Origin: a virus
Virus record (IMG/VR): IMGVR_UViG_3300042465_004246
Location: 1 to 61,010 of that record
Length of the DNA stretch: 61,010 nt
Reading direction: 5' to 3' (one strand)
Position 1 is the stretch's first letter, and the number at the start of each line of letters is the position of its first letter. The notes below the pieces were generated by a model. The model had not been told where the DNA came from and searched no databases. It worked only from the letters and a program-made list of their open reading frames with translations. This document shows, in pieces, positions 41,919-49,764 of this stretch. A program made the position numbers and the translations under genes.

Positions 41919-42827
41919 TTACTTAATCCATTTATCTTTCCCTCTCAAGCTCATTAATATTCTTGATGGGTGCATGTTACTTAATCTAATTTTCGTATTT
42001 CTTAGTGTTGCGGTCTTTTCTTTTTTAGCTCTTGCTACTATGTACTCCTGAACGCCAAATTTATTGTTTAATACAGCCCACTTTAAGTAGTTGTATACGT
42101 ACTCTTCTGCTAACTTGTTTATAGATATTTTTGTTGAGTCTCCATTCTCCATTCCGTCTGAAATATACTCAAGAACAATAAATGCATTCTCAACTCCAGA
42201 TGAAAAATCAATAACACCAGACTCCTTATTGATTGTGAACTTAGGGTTTTGGTTTGCGTCTTCAGTGTTCATGCCATACCTTGATCCAATACTATAATTA
42301 AAGTACCATTGACCATCACAGCAGTATCCCATCTGATTATTGTATATTCCTCCACCAGTGTACAACATGTTTTCACCCCTAAGAATGTCAAGCTTTGATG
42401 TACCTGTTACAACCTCTCCGTTAGAGTCAAATACAATGTCTAAGTTATTGTCCTGCAAGTAAGCCGTAGCTGACATAACGGTTCTGTTCTCAACCAGTGG
42501 AACAAGAACACCATTATTTAACATTGACATTCTAACGTAGCTGACATAGTCTGGAGGCATGATCATCTTTAGATCAGTTCCAAGCTGTAATTCTAGAACC
42601 TTTATGTTGCGTAGTGCATCATAGTTAAGCTCCTGTATAGCTCTCTTTGCATGGAAAATAATTGTATATCTATCAACATTGTTGACTAGCTTATCATTAC
42701 CAACATACATTAGTATGAAGTTATTTACTATGTCAGATAGAGTAACGTACTGATATGAACCCCAATTTTCATCTTCAGGGATAGTTCCGTTATTTTTATA
42801 GTACTGGTAATTAGTTATATATGACAT
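41919..42827 (-). CDS. Ring/tail adaptor protein, crAss-like (302 aa)
   Basis: The aromatic N-terminus followed by YVTLSDIVNNFILMYVG and the IIFHAKRAIQELNYDALR helix are typical of a ring protein below the portal in crAss-like tails; the middle holds a Cys-rich insertion (MGYCCDGQWYFNY). It lies between the smaller ring protein and the muzzle-like protein, three bases from each. Helical N-terminus plus beta C-terminus fits a connector ring subunit. Confidence 0.75.
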   Translation of the reverse strand: MSYITNYQYYKNNGTIPEDENWGSYQYVTLSDIVNNFILMYVGNDKLVNNVDRYTIIFHAKRAIQELNYDALRNIKVLELQLGTDLKMIMPPDYVSYVRMSMLNNGVLVPLVENRTVMSATAYLQDNNLDIVFDSNGEVVTGTSKLDILRGENMLYTGGGIYNNQMGYCCDGQWYFNYSIGSRYGMNTEDANQNPKFTINKESGVIDFSSGVENAFIVLEYISDGMENGDSTKISINKLAEEYVYNYLKWAVLNNKFGVQEYIVARAKKEKTATLRNTKIRLSNMHPSRILMSLRGKDKWIK

Positions 42828-42830
42828 CTA

Positions 42831-43523
42831 CTATTGTTTTTGTTGTGAGTCTTGTATCTCTTCTGACTTAGCCGCCTGTACAACTTCCATCTCTCTAATT
42901 GAAACTCCAGCGTACTGTAATATCTTAACTACCAAACCTGAAAAATCACTTAATGGTAGCTCAAAGTCTTGATAAAATACATCACTTGGATTAAAGACTG
43001 GTTGACCAGCTGTGATTGAGCCATAAGTCCACACTGGATCTTTTGGATATCTTAGGTACTGAGTTGTAATATTCGTTAAAATTGTTGTTGGATATACAAC
43101 TAGACCAGGAACGCTCATTGTGTATACTGGATTATTTACGTCAGGAGCTGTTAGGTTTGAATTTAATAAGGCCTGAATTTTTCTTTGGCTAACTTTTTCT
43201 ACCTCAATAGTGTTATTATACATTACCCTCTCTAGGTAATAAAAATCTACAGGTAAAAGAAAATTTGGGTTAGAAAAAGTTAATGCTACAAGCGTAGAGA
43301 ATGAGTCAAGCACCTCACCCATATTCTTTGGAACATCTGTGTATCCCTCTCCAAACATTCTAGCGTTCTGCTTAACAATTGAGTTGGAGTAAGAGTATAT
43401 GTATTGTTCAAATATTTCAAGCTGTGCCTGCTTTGCAAATAAGTTGAATTCCTCTGGAGTAATGTAACCCCGATTGTCTTTACTTATTATTGACAGAACA
43501 GTATTTCTAACATCATTTATCAT
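42831..43523 (-). CDS. Head-tail adaptor/ring protein (230 aa)
   Basis: I use ATG 43523 rather than the upstream TTG 43550, which lies beyond the -7 box. The segment NRGYITPEEFNLFAKQAQLE is a common start for phage connector proteins of this type (mostly helical, about 230 residues). It begins its own transcript after a terminator and is followed by the larger ring protein. Ends in a Gln/Lys tail. Confidence 0.75.
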   Translation of the reverse strand: MINDVRNTVLSIISKDNRGYITPEEFNLFAKQAQLEIFEQYIYSYSNSIVKQNARMFGEGYTDVPKNMGEVLDSFSTLVALTFSNPNFLLPVDFYYLERVMYNNTIEVEKVSQRKIQALLNSNLTAPDVNNPVYTMSVPGLVVYPTTILTNITTQYLRYPKDPVWTYGSITAGQPVFNPSDVFYQDFELPLSDFSGLVVKILQYAGVSIREMEVVQAAKSEEIQDSQQKQ

Positions 43524-43537
43524 TGCAAGTATTTTTA

Positions 43538-43545
43538 CAAAGATA
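43538..43545 (-). promoter_or_regulatory. -7 box TATCTTTG for the tail gene group
   Basis: Exact TAnnTTTG on the leftward strand 14 bases before ATG 43523, right after the terminator at 43547-43578. It restarts transcription for the connector and tail genes. Confidence 0.55.
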
Positions 43546-43546
43546 A

Positions 43547-43578
43547 ACAAAAAAAGGCACTCTAATTAAAAAGTGCCT
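43547..43578 (-). terminator. Rho-independent terminator after the 94-residue structural gene
   Basis: On the leftward strand AGGCACT (43578-43572) pairs with AGTGCCT (43561-43555) around a ten-base loop and is followed by seven T residues. It separates the head genes from the tail genes. Confidence 0.9.
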
Positions 43579-43601
43579 CTTAGGTTTTAGATTGATTGCT
43601 A

Positions 43602-43886
43602 TTAAGCTACGTCTATATCACTAACAGCTTGTGGTACTGTAACATCATAGACAACATTAGTCCAAGAAGTTTGCAAAGCAGCCATGATTGCGTTTTGAAT
43701 AGCATCACGCATACTAAAAGCAACTTGAGCTGCATGTGTAAGCGTAACTACTTTGCCACCTTGATAAGTTACTAGTGTTGTTACAGCTGTTGCTGAATCA
43801 GCCGCTGCTTCAACCATAACTACATTAGTAGCAGAGATCAATATGTTACCTGAACTTGTAACGGGGATACTTAAAAATTTTTCCAT
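43602..43886 (-). CDS. Conserved small structural protein (94 aa)
   Basis: The pattern KFLSIPVTSSGNILISATNV, VTTLVTYQGGKVVTLTHA and QNAIMAALQTSWTNVVYDVT belongs to a small phage protein found just after capsid genes in podoviruses of Bacteroidota, likely a head decoration or vertex protein. It sits alone between its own -7 box and a strong terminator, so it is made as an independent, probably abundant transcript. Confidence 0.75.
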   Translation of the reverse strand: MEKFLSIPVTSSGNILISATNVVMVEAAADSATAVTTLVTYQGGKVVTLTHAAQVAFSMRDAIQNAIMAALQTSWTNVVYDVTVPQAVSDIDVA

Positions 43887-43918
43887 TGTTTAAAAAGTTT
43901 AAATGGGTTAGTAAAGTA

Positions 43919-43926
43919 CAAATATA
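43919..43926 (-). promoter_or_regulatory. -7 box TATATTTG for the small structural gene
   Basis: Exact match on the leftward strand, immediately after the stop of the preceding gene and 32 bases before the next ATG at 43886. A TTG lies 23 bases upstream. Confidence 0.55.
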
Positions 43927-44691
43927 CTAATTTTCTGACAACTTATCTTCAAGGTGTTTGTACAACTCTAAACCTTCATCTGACTGAAAGTATGAAGACA
44001 GTACATAAAGTGCATCCTCTCCAAATGGAACGGTAAGCAACTTCTTTTTATTGTCCTTGAAATTAAAGTATATCTCTTTTTTATTGTTCTTGTAAATCAA
44101 ATAGCCATCAGATATTGCTCTTGCAGCTATATTGTTGATTCTTAGTGATGGGTCATTAACAGCCTCCATAAATTCTTGAGGATAACGCTTTGCAAATAAC
44201 ATTACGTCTCTCTTTAATTCAGTAGTCTTCATTGACTCAACATTTGATCCCATTAACAAACGAGCGACAGACTCTAGTACTGATATATCTAAATCTCTAG
44301 CTGCTATCTGTGCGTCAAGTTGATCGTATAACATAGTCACGTCTTCCTGTGCGTCTTTTTCATTGTCAAACTCATAGAATTCACTTCCATTTCCTGGATG
44401 ATAATATAAGAATTCCTGTAAGACAGGATTTGTCTTTGGTACATTTAAAACACCGTCCTCAAATACAACTGGCTCTAATATAACGTTTTGATCTTGATCA
44501 TCCTGAAAAGGAGTCTTTGAATTTCTTGCGTATCTAAGCGGATAGTTTATGTTTGTCTCTTCATCAAAATAAAGGAGCCTCTTTCTTGGGCTGTCTTTTG
44601 ATGCTATGTAATAACTTAAGGGAGTTGTATCACTCTTTAATAAATAGATTCTGTCCTTAGACTCTAATTTTACTCTTTTAATTGTTTCCAT
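43927..44691 (-). CDS. Conserved virion-associated protein (254 aa)
   Basis: The N-terminal KRVKLESKDRIYLLKSDTTP strand group and the central helical part (SVARLLMGSNVESMKTTELK) match a protein that directly follows the capsid gene in Bacteroidota podoviruses. No enzymatic motif. It starts after the capsid terminator. A head-completion or minor capsid role fits its position. Confidence 0.7.
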   Translation of the reverse strand: METIKRVKLESKDRIYLLKSDTTPLSYYIASKDSPRKRLLYFDEETNINYPLRYARNSKTPFQDDQDQNVILEPVVFEDGVLNVPKTNPVLQEFLYYHPGNGSEFYEFDNEKDAQEDVTMLYDQLDAQIAARDLDISVLESVARLLMGSNVESMKTTELKRDVMLFAKRYPQEFMEAVNDPSLRINNIAARAISDGYLIYKNNKKEIYFNFKDNKKKLLTVPFGEDALYVLSSYFQSDEGLELYKHLEDKLSEN

Positions 44692-44712
44692 TTTATATAA
44701 TTTAATTTATTT

Positions 44713-44748
44713 TAAAAAAAATAGAGAGGGACACTGATGTCCCTCTCT
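44713..44748 (-). terminator. Rho-independent terminator after the capsid gene
   Basis: A 10-bp stem on the leftward strand, AGAGAGGGAC (44748-44739) with GTCCCTCTCT (44732-44723), closes on a six-base loop and is followed by an AT step and eight T residues. It would stop most transcripts right after the capsid gene. Confidence 0.92.
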
Positions 44749-44761
44749 TGATTTAATCCTA

Positions 44762-46177
44762 TTACTTGAATAAGAAGAAGTTGTTTGCACCTAGTGTACA
44801 CAAAGCTCTTTCAGACAAGAAGTGAACCTCCATTGCATCTAAATCGCTTGTTGCAGCACCACCTGCTGAACCTGTCATCCAAGTCTTGTAACGTCTGTCT
44901 TCAGTTTCAGATGCACGGTAACGCACGTGTAAGAACGGTCGTCTTGCATTTTTACCTAGAACTTGATCGTATACATTCATCGTACCAGCTGGAACTAAAA
45001 CACCATTGATGTTACCAGCAACAAGACCACCACGAAGTGTAGCATCGTTTAAGTATTTCCAGTCAGTCTTGTAAAACTCATAACCTCTCTTGAATCCAGA
45101 GAAACCTAAGTTTAACGCCATCTCCTCAGAATTATCAAACAAACCGAAAGAAGTTCCACCTGCTCCATAAGCATTTTGTGAAGCTAACATATCATCGATG
45201 TCGAATGAGAATTGACGATTTAAGAACAATGCGTTTTCAGCAATAGCTCCTTGCTTGTCAAGACGTTGTACAATTGAATCAAAATCAGACAATGCAGTTG
45301 GATTACCTCCAGACCATACATTACCACGACTTTCAATAGCACTGAACATACCTTGAGTACCAGCAGCTACAGCTAAAGTAGATCCACCTGGGTAAGCAGC
45401 ACCATTAAGTGCAGTAGCAGCTCCAGAACCTGATTCAGCAGGAACTCCTTCAACCATTGCCATCTCTAGATAATCTTCAAAACGTAGACGAGTCTCATGC
45501 TCTGACTTGATGTACCATAAGTATCCAGTTGCTCCATTTTCCGTAGTTACTTCAACCCATCCAACTTGTGCCATATCAGAACCTGAAACAGCATACTTAT
45601 CTTTAATGATAATTGGCTTATTGTCAAAGAATAAATCTTGTGATTCGTTGCTTCCTGCCATTCCACCTTCACCTTTTCTAAATTCAGAACCATATACAAA
45701 AGCAATGACATCAGTGGTAGGGTTAGCAAATCCAGGACTTGTTGCTGAGTAATAAGCAACAGTAAACTGATCTGCGTTAGGTATTGCAGTAATAATACCT
45801 TTTTCTAACTTATTATTAGAAGCTGAAGATAATATAACTGTTTGACCAAGACGGAATACATGTGTACCAGTACCAATGTCAAATGTTTGCAATCCTGTTG
45901 CAACAGCTCCTGTTACAGATACACCAGTATATTTTGTATGTAAACGACCTTGTTCTGCCCACTTGATCATGTCAGAGTTAGAAGGAAGTTCTGCACCAAC
46001 CATACGTAAGAATGATGCGATTGATCTATTACCGTAACGCTCAAATTCTTGCTCATATGTATCAGGTAGATACTGATTCAAGAATTGAAAGTTTGTAATA
46101 TAATTTGTAGGCAATGTTGCCTTTACTGAGCTAGGAGTAATCGCTACCCCTGGACTCGCTGCTATTGATCCAGCCAT
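44762..46177 (-). CDS. Major capsid protein, HK97 fold, crAss-like (471 aa)
   Basis: Length, position after the scaffold gene and segments such as TYEQEFERYGNRSIASFLRM (N-arm), a beta-rich insertion domain (GTHVFRLGQTVILSS) and an end with SERALCTLGANNFFLF match the capsid proteins of crAss-like and related podoviruses. G/C content and codon use look higher and more regular than in neighbours, as expected for the most highly expressed gene. It has no delta-domain protease next to it, so scaffold removal may not use a separate protease. Followed by a strong terminator. Confidence 0.9.
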   Translation of the reverse strand: MAGSIAASPGVAITPSSVKATLPTNYITNFQFLNQYLPDTYEQEFERYGNRSIASFLRMVGAELPSNSDMIKWAEQGRLHTKYTGVSVTGAVATGLQTFDIGTGTHVFRLGQTVILSSASNNKLEKGIITAIPNADQFTVAYYSATSPGFANPTTDVIAFVYGSEFRKGEGGMAGSNESQDLFFDNKPIIIKDKYAVSGSDMAQVGWVEVTTENGATGYLWYIKSEHETRLRFEDYLEMAMVEGVPAESGSGAATALNGAAYPGGSTLAVAAGTQGMFSAIESRGNVWSGGNPTALSDFDSIVQRLDKQGAIAENALFLNRQFSFDIDDMLASQNAYGAGGTSFGLFDNSEEMALNLGFSGFKRGYEFYKTDWKYLNDATLRGGLVAGNINGVLVPAGTMNVYDQVLGKNARRPFLHVRYRASETEDRRYKTWMTGSAGGAATSDLDAMEVHFLSERALCTLGANNFFLFK

Positions 46178-46182
46178 AATTT

Positions 46183-47262
46183 CTAAGTTTTATTGTTTCT
46201 AATTACTAATCTATTTCCACGATCCGCTTCTACCGATCTTACCTGAAACCCTTGAGGAGGTGTTATAGACGTTGCATTACGAGTCATATCTATATTTTTA
46301 GACTCTCTTGCAACACCTTCTACCGCTTCAGACTTACCTTTTTCATAAAAGAATTTGGCAAACTTCTCTGGGTTAGAGGCAACAGCTATAGAACGATGGA
46401 ACATCTCAGCGTCTTGTAGGTAGCCATCATCATTTAAAAACTTGTTTATAAAGTTCTTTAATGTAGACTGCTCCTTCAATAGTTCTTGCGATTCAGCTGG
46501 CTTGTAAACTAACTTCTTATCTTCGTCTATACTAAACTTGAAACCTTCAAATTTGTCAGAAAATAATTCATTTGTTTTATCAGCAAAATACTTAGATCTA
46601 CGCTCCTGATCCTGCTCGCTTGCAGTTGTGGTTTCTCTATATTCCTTGTAAGCTCTATAAGCATCTTTTTCTTCTTGTGGAACAAAAGAATCACCTGACT
46701 CAAGTGGCACTTTGTACTGTTCTTTTAAGTTGTTAAAATACTCTTTAGCTTTGGCAAGCTCTTTTTTCTTTGCTACTTGTTTTCTTTTTATGTCTTTTTC
46801 ATCATCAAAGTCCTCATCAAAAGAGAACTTGTTTTGAATCTCCCAACGAACATCATCAGAGTCTAGCTCTTTATTTTGTTCTTTATAAAAATCAAAAAGC
46901 AAAGAGTCTTGGTCCATTGAATTATAATCTTTACTAAGATTAATAAAATCATTTATCCCTCGACCTGTTTCTTTTTTATACTTCAAGAATGCTGAAACAT
47001 CTTCAGGTAGTTCTTCATTTTCCTGTCTCTGTTCCCATATATCATCAAGAGATGATATCTCCTTGTTGTATCTTTTTCCTAAGTAAGATATGATTTTATT
47101 TTCATCAATATCTGCCTCAGGAACTTCTGCAATATTCACTTGCTCTTGTGGTTCACTTGTAGGGTTTAATTTCTCTTCGTGTTCCTTGAGCAATTTTTCT
47201 TCAATCTCAACTGCTGACTTTTCTTCAAACTCAACAGCTCTTACTTTAAATTCACCTTCCAT
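46183..47262 (-). CDS. Scaffolding protein (359 aa)
   Basis: Glu/Lys-rich, almost entirely charged coiled coil (KSAVEIEEKLLKEHEEKLN; KKKELAKAKEYFNNLKEQY) with a basic C-terminal end (RSVEADRGNRLVIRNNK), the expected form of a capsid scaffold whose C-terminus binds the capsid shell. It lies between portal and capsid genes, with five bases to the capsid start, and has its own -7 box. Confidence 0.8.
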   Translation of the reverse strand: MEGEFKVRAVEFEEKSAVEIEEKLLKEHEEKLNPTSEPQEQVNIAEVPEADIDENKIISYLGKRYNKEISSLDDIWEQRQENEELPEDVSAFLKYKKETGRGINDFINLSKDYNSMDQDSLLFDFYKEQNKELDSDDVRWEIQNKFSFDEDFDDEKDIKRKQVAKKKELAKAKEYFNNLKEQYKVPLESGDSFVPQEEKDAYRAYKEYRETTTASEQDQERRSKYFADKTNELFSDKFEGFKFSIDEDKKLVYKPAESQELLKEQSTLKNFINKFLNDDGYLQDAEMFHRSIAVASNPEKFAKFFYEKGKSEAVEGVARESKNIDMTRNATSITPPQGFQVRSVEADRGNRLVIRNNKT

Positions 47263-47283
47263 TTTATTTAATTTAATATTTTA

Positions 47284-47317
47284 CAAAGTTACAATTTTTT
47301 TCATATGTACTTTTCAA
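47284..47317 (-). promoter_or_regulatory. Promoter of the scaffold-capsid pair (TTG-N23-TAACTTTG)
   Basis: A perfect -7 box TAACTTTG (47291-47284) lies 21 bases before the scaffold ATG; TTG is at 47317-47315. The spacing of 23 bases is at the long end. Confidence 0.55.
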
Positions 47318-47334
47318 TGGTACACAACCTAAAT

Positions 47335-49764
47335 CTATCTAGGATTAAAGGATTCTAAATCAAATCCATCCAACGAATCTTCAGTGCTCTCAAAATCAAT
47401 TGGAGGTAAGTTATTTTTTCTTTGGTTAATCAATTCAGACTGTCTAGTCGCTTGAAGATCAACTCTTTTGTCCTTAGCCTTCTCTTTATCTTTGTCTCTA
47501 TTCAACATACCATCAACCTCAATTCCTTTTAGTTGCATGTTATACTGAAATTCTAACTCCATCAAGCTTCTCTTAGCTTCAACCTCAGCCTGCATTGTTT
47601 TTATAGCGTAGTTTGCTTCAGCCTCTTTTAATTGCATCTTAGCTTGTGCCTCAATCTGGAATAGCTGTGCCTTCTGTTCAGCCGCCATTTGTTGTGACTG
47701 CATGTTCATCTGGCTTTGCATCTGCATCTCTTGTTGTTTCTGCTGCTGCTGTGCTTCCATTCTTTTTCTACGCTTAACCTTAAGCATCTCATTTGCTAGT
47801 TTCATGTTATTGATCATTCTAATATCAATAGCATCTTCTAAATCAATTGTTTGCTGCTGTAGTGCAATCTGTATGTTTTTCTCTAGGTTTAGTTTTTGCT
47901 CTTCGTCTGGAGATATCTCTATAAATATTCCAAAGTCATGTAGATATAAATCTTTTATCTCATCAAGAATTCCAACGTTATACTTTCCTATCTGCATAGA
48001 GAACTCCTCAACAAAGTCAGAGTACTCAAGTATGTCACCAATTCTTAATGATATACACGTTGCCAATCTTTTTGTTATAGATAGACCAGCCTCTAGTATG
48101 TGTCTTGTTGCGGTATTGGAACTTAGTGCTGCCATCTTCTGTATTCCAACTAGTGCATCTGGATTAGGTGTTGACCCATCCCTAGCCTCATTTATTCCAG
48201 TAACGTCACGAATCATGCTTAAGTTATGATTGTAGTTACCAATAAGTGCAGCCATCTTAGACTGACCACTATTTGTATTTAACTCCTGAATAGGGATTCT
48301 AGCATTATTGAAATCACCATCCTGCGTATAACTTCTTCCTATTACACTACCAGTTTGGAAGTACATCTTTAATGCATCTTCTGGATTGTATGCTGCACCT
48401 GTACCCAAGTCAACTTCATTTATTCCGTCAGCGTCAATAAAGACTCCATCTGGAACAATTCTAGCCATTACCTGTTGTAGCTTAAGGTGCGTTAGTTGTA
48501 TCTGATCTGCAAAGGGTATCATTCTCTTAACAAGAGACTCAACATTACCCTTATACATTCTAGGTGCGTATGCAATATAATTAGGCATTGCGTTCTGTGA
48601 AGCTGACTTTGGTCGGACCATGTTTTTCATCATCTCCCACTTTATCATCTTGTTAGACCCACCAACTAATATACCATCGTACCACACATCCTTAACAGAC
48701 TCTATCTTCTCGTACATCATCCCTTCCTCAACTGGAGGATTAAATGATGAATCTTTTCTTATTACCTTTTCGCCACCGTTCTCTAATATTTTTTTCTTCC
48801 AAACAAACTTCATGTCTGTCTTGTAGTTAACATAAAGAAGTGTTACTACTTCATTTAAAAAAGCATCGTCCTGATACGTTTTTATTATTGGAAAATAATC
48901 ATACCAAGCAGAACTAGCGTTTCTTATCTCAGTTAATTCTTCATCTGTTAAGTTTGGATTAATCTTTCTTAGTTCAGTATAATGAACCATCTTTACCTCT
49001 CCGAAATAGTAACAGTCAGAAAAATCAGGTCTTTCAGTGTAGCTATGTATCCAATTAGCAGGGTCTACATACTCAACGTTTACGCCATCATTAATCAAAA
49101 ATGAATGCTTTACTACGCCAAGTCCAATTGTAGTCATGTCGTAGTCAATAAGGCTTCTTGTTTCTGAATACTCGTTCATCTTAAGTATAGTATCTATCGC
49201 CATTTCTTCCGCAATTTCAATGCTAGGCTTATACTTAAGTTGCATGTACAACGATAATTCCTCATCGTTTTCTGGTAATTCATTTGGGTCAACATTAAAT
49301 GCATCAACTCCAAATTCAGACTTAGTTAGATTAAGGAAGTCTTTTGCGATCATGTCTGACTCGATCATGTCCTGAAACATATTCTTGTGTTCAGCAGACA
49401 TAACATCCTGAGCCTCAGCCTTAATTGTAAACAGTCTGTCAGACATTCCGTTGACAACAATATCAACAAACTTCGGTATAATAGGTATTGGCGACCAGTC
49501 AAGATTTAAGTGAGACAGGTCTCCATCTATAGATAGCTCGTTTTTATATTTTTGAATTGGTTGTTCACCCCTAGCGTATAATCTAAGTGAATGATAATTA
49601 CCCCATTGATTGTAGAACCTACAACTATTTGTATTTTTTTTAAACCACTCCCCCTCAATCGCCTTTGCTACCTTTAAGCCATATTCAATTGTTGCTTTTT
49701 CTTCATCGGTTGCGTTCTGATTTGGGAATGATCGTTGTTGTATTAAAACTGATGGTTTATCCAT
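47335..49764 (-). CDS. Portal protein, crAss-like (809 aa)
   Basis: The size of about 800 residues, the clip/wing-like central part (PKFVDIVVNGMSDRLFTIKA), a long insertion and an extreme Gln/Met-rich C-terminal coiled coil (QQQQKQQEMQMQSQMNMQSQ, about residues 675-770) are characteristic of portals of crAss-like phages. The portal is the dodecameric ring for DNA entry and exit. It is directly coupled to the terminase gene (they share one base). Confidence 0.88.
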   Translation of the reverse strand: MDKPSVLIQQRSFPNQNATDEEKATIEYGLKVAKAIEGEWFKKNTNSCRFYNQWGNYHSLRLYARGEQPIQKYKNELSIDGDLSHLNLDWSPIPIIPKFVDIVVNGMSDRLFTIKAEAQDVMSAEHKNMFQDMIESDMIAKDFLNLTKSEFGVDAFNVDPNELPENDEELSLYMQLKYKPSIEIAEEMAIDTILKMNEYSETRSLIDYDMTTIGLGVVKHSFLINDGVNVEYVDPANWIHSYTERPDFSDCYYFGEVKMVHYTELRKINPNLTDEELTEIRNASSAWYDYFPIIKTYQDDAFLNEVVTLLYVNYKTDMKFVWKKKILENGGEKVIRKDSSFNPPVEEGMMYEKIESVKDVWYDGILVGGSNKMIKWEMMKNMVRPKSASQNAMPNYIAYAPRMYKGNVESLVKRMIPFADQIQLTHLKLQQVMARIVPDGVFIDADGINEVDLGTGAAYNPEDALKMYFQTGSVIGRSYTQDGDFNNARIPIQELNTNSGQSKMAALIGNYNHNLSMIRDVTGINEARDGSTPNPDALVGIQKMAALSSNTATRHILEAGLSITKRLATCISLRIGDILEYSDFVEEFSMQIGKYNVGILDEIKDLYLHDFGIFIEISPDEEQKLNLEKNIQIALQQQTIDLEDAIDIRMINNMKLANEMLKVKRRKRMEAQQQQKQQEMQMQSQMNMQSQQMAAEQKAQLFQIEAQAKMQLKEAEANYAIKTMQAEVEAKRSLMELEFQYNMQLKGIEVDGMLNRDKDKEKAKDKRVDLQATRQSELINQRKNNLPPIDFESTEDSLDGFDLESFNPR

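Noticed and set aside
47300-47321. Terminator between portal and scaffold genes
   Set aside because: A short TGTAC/GTACA hairpin exists but is followed by A residues, not T, on the leftward strand.
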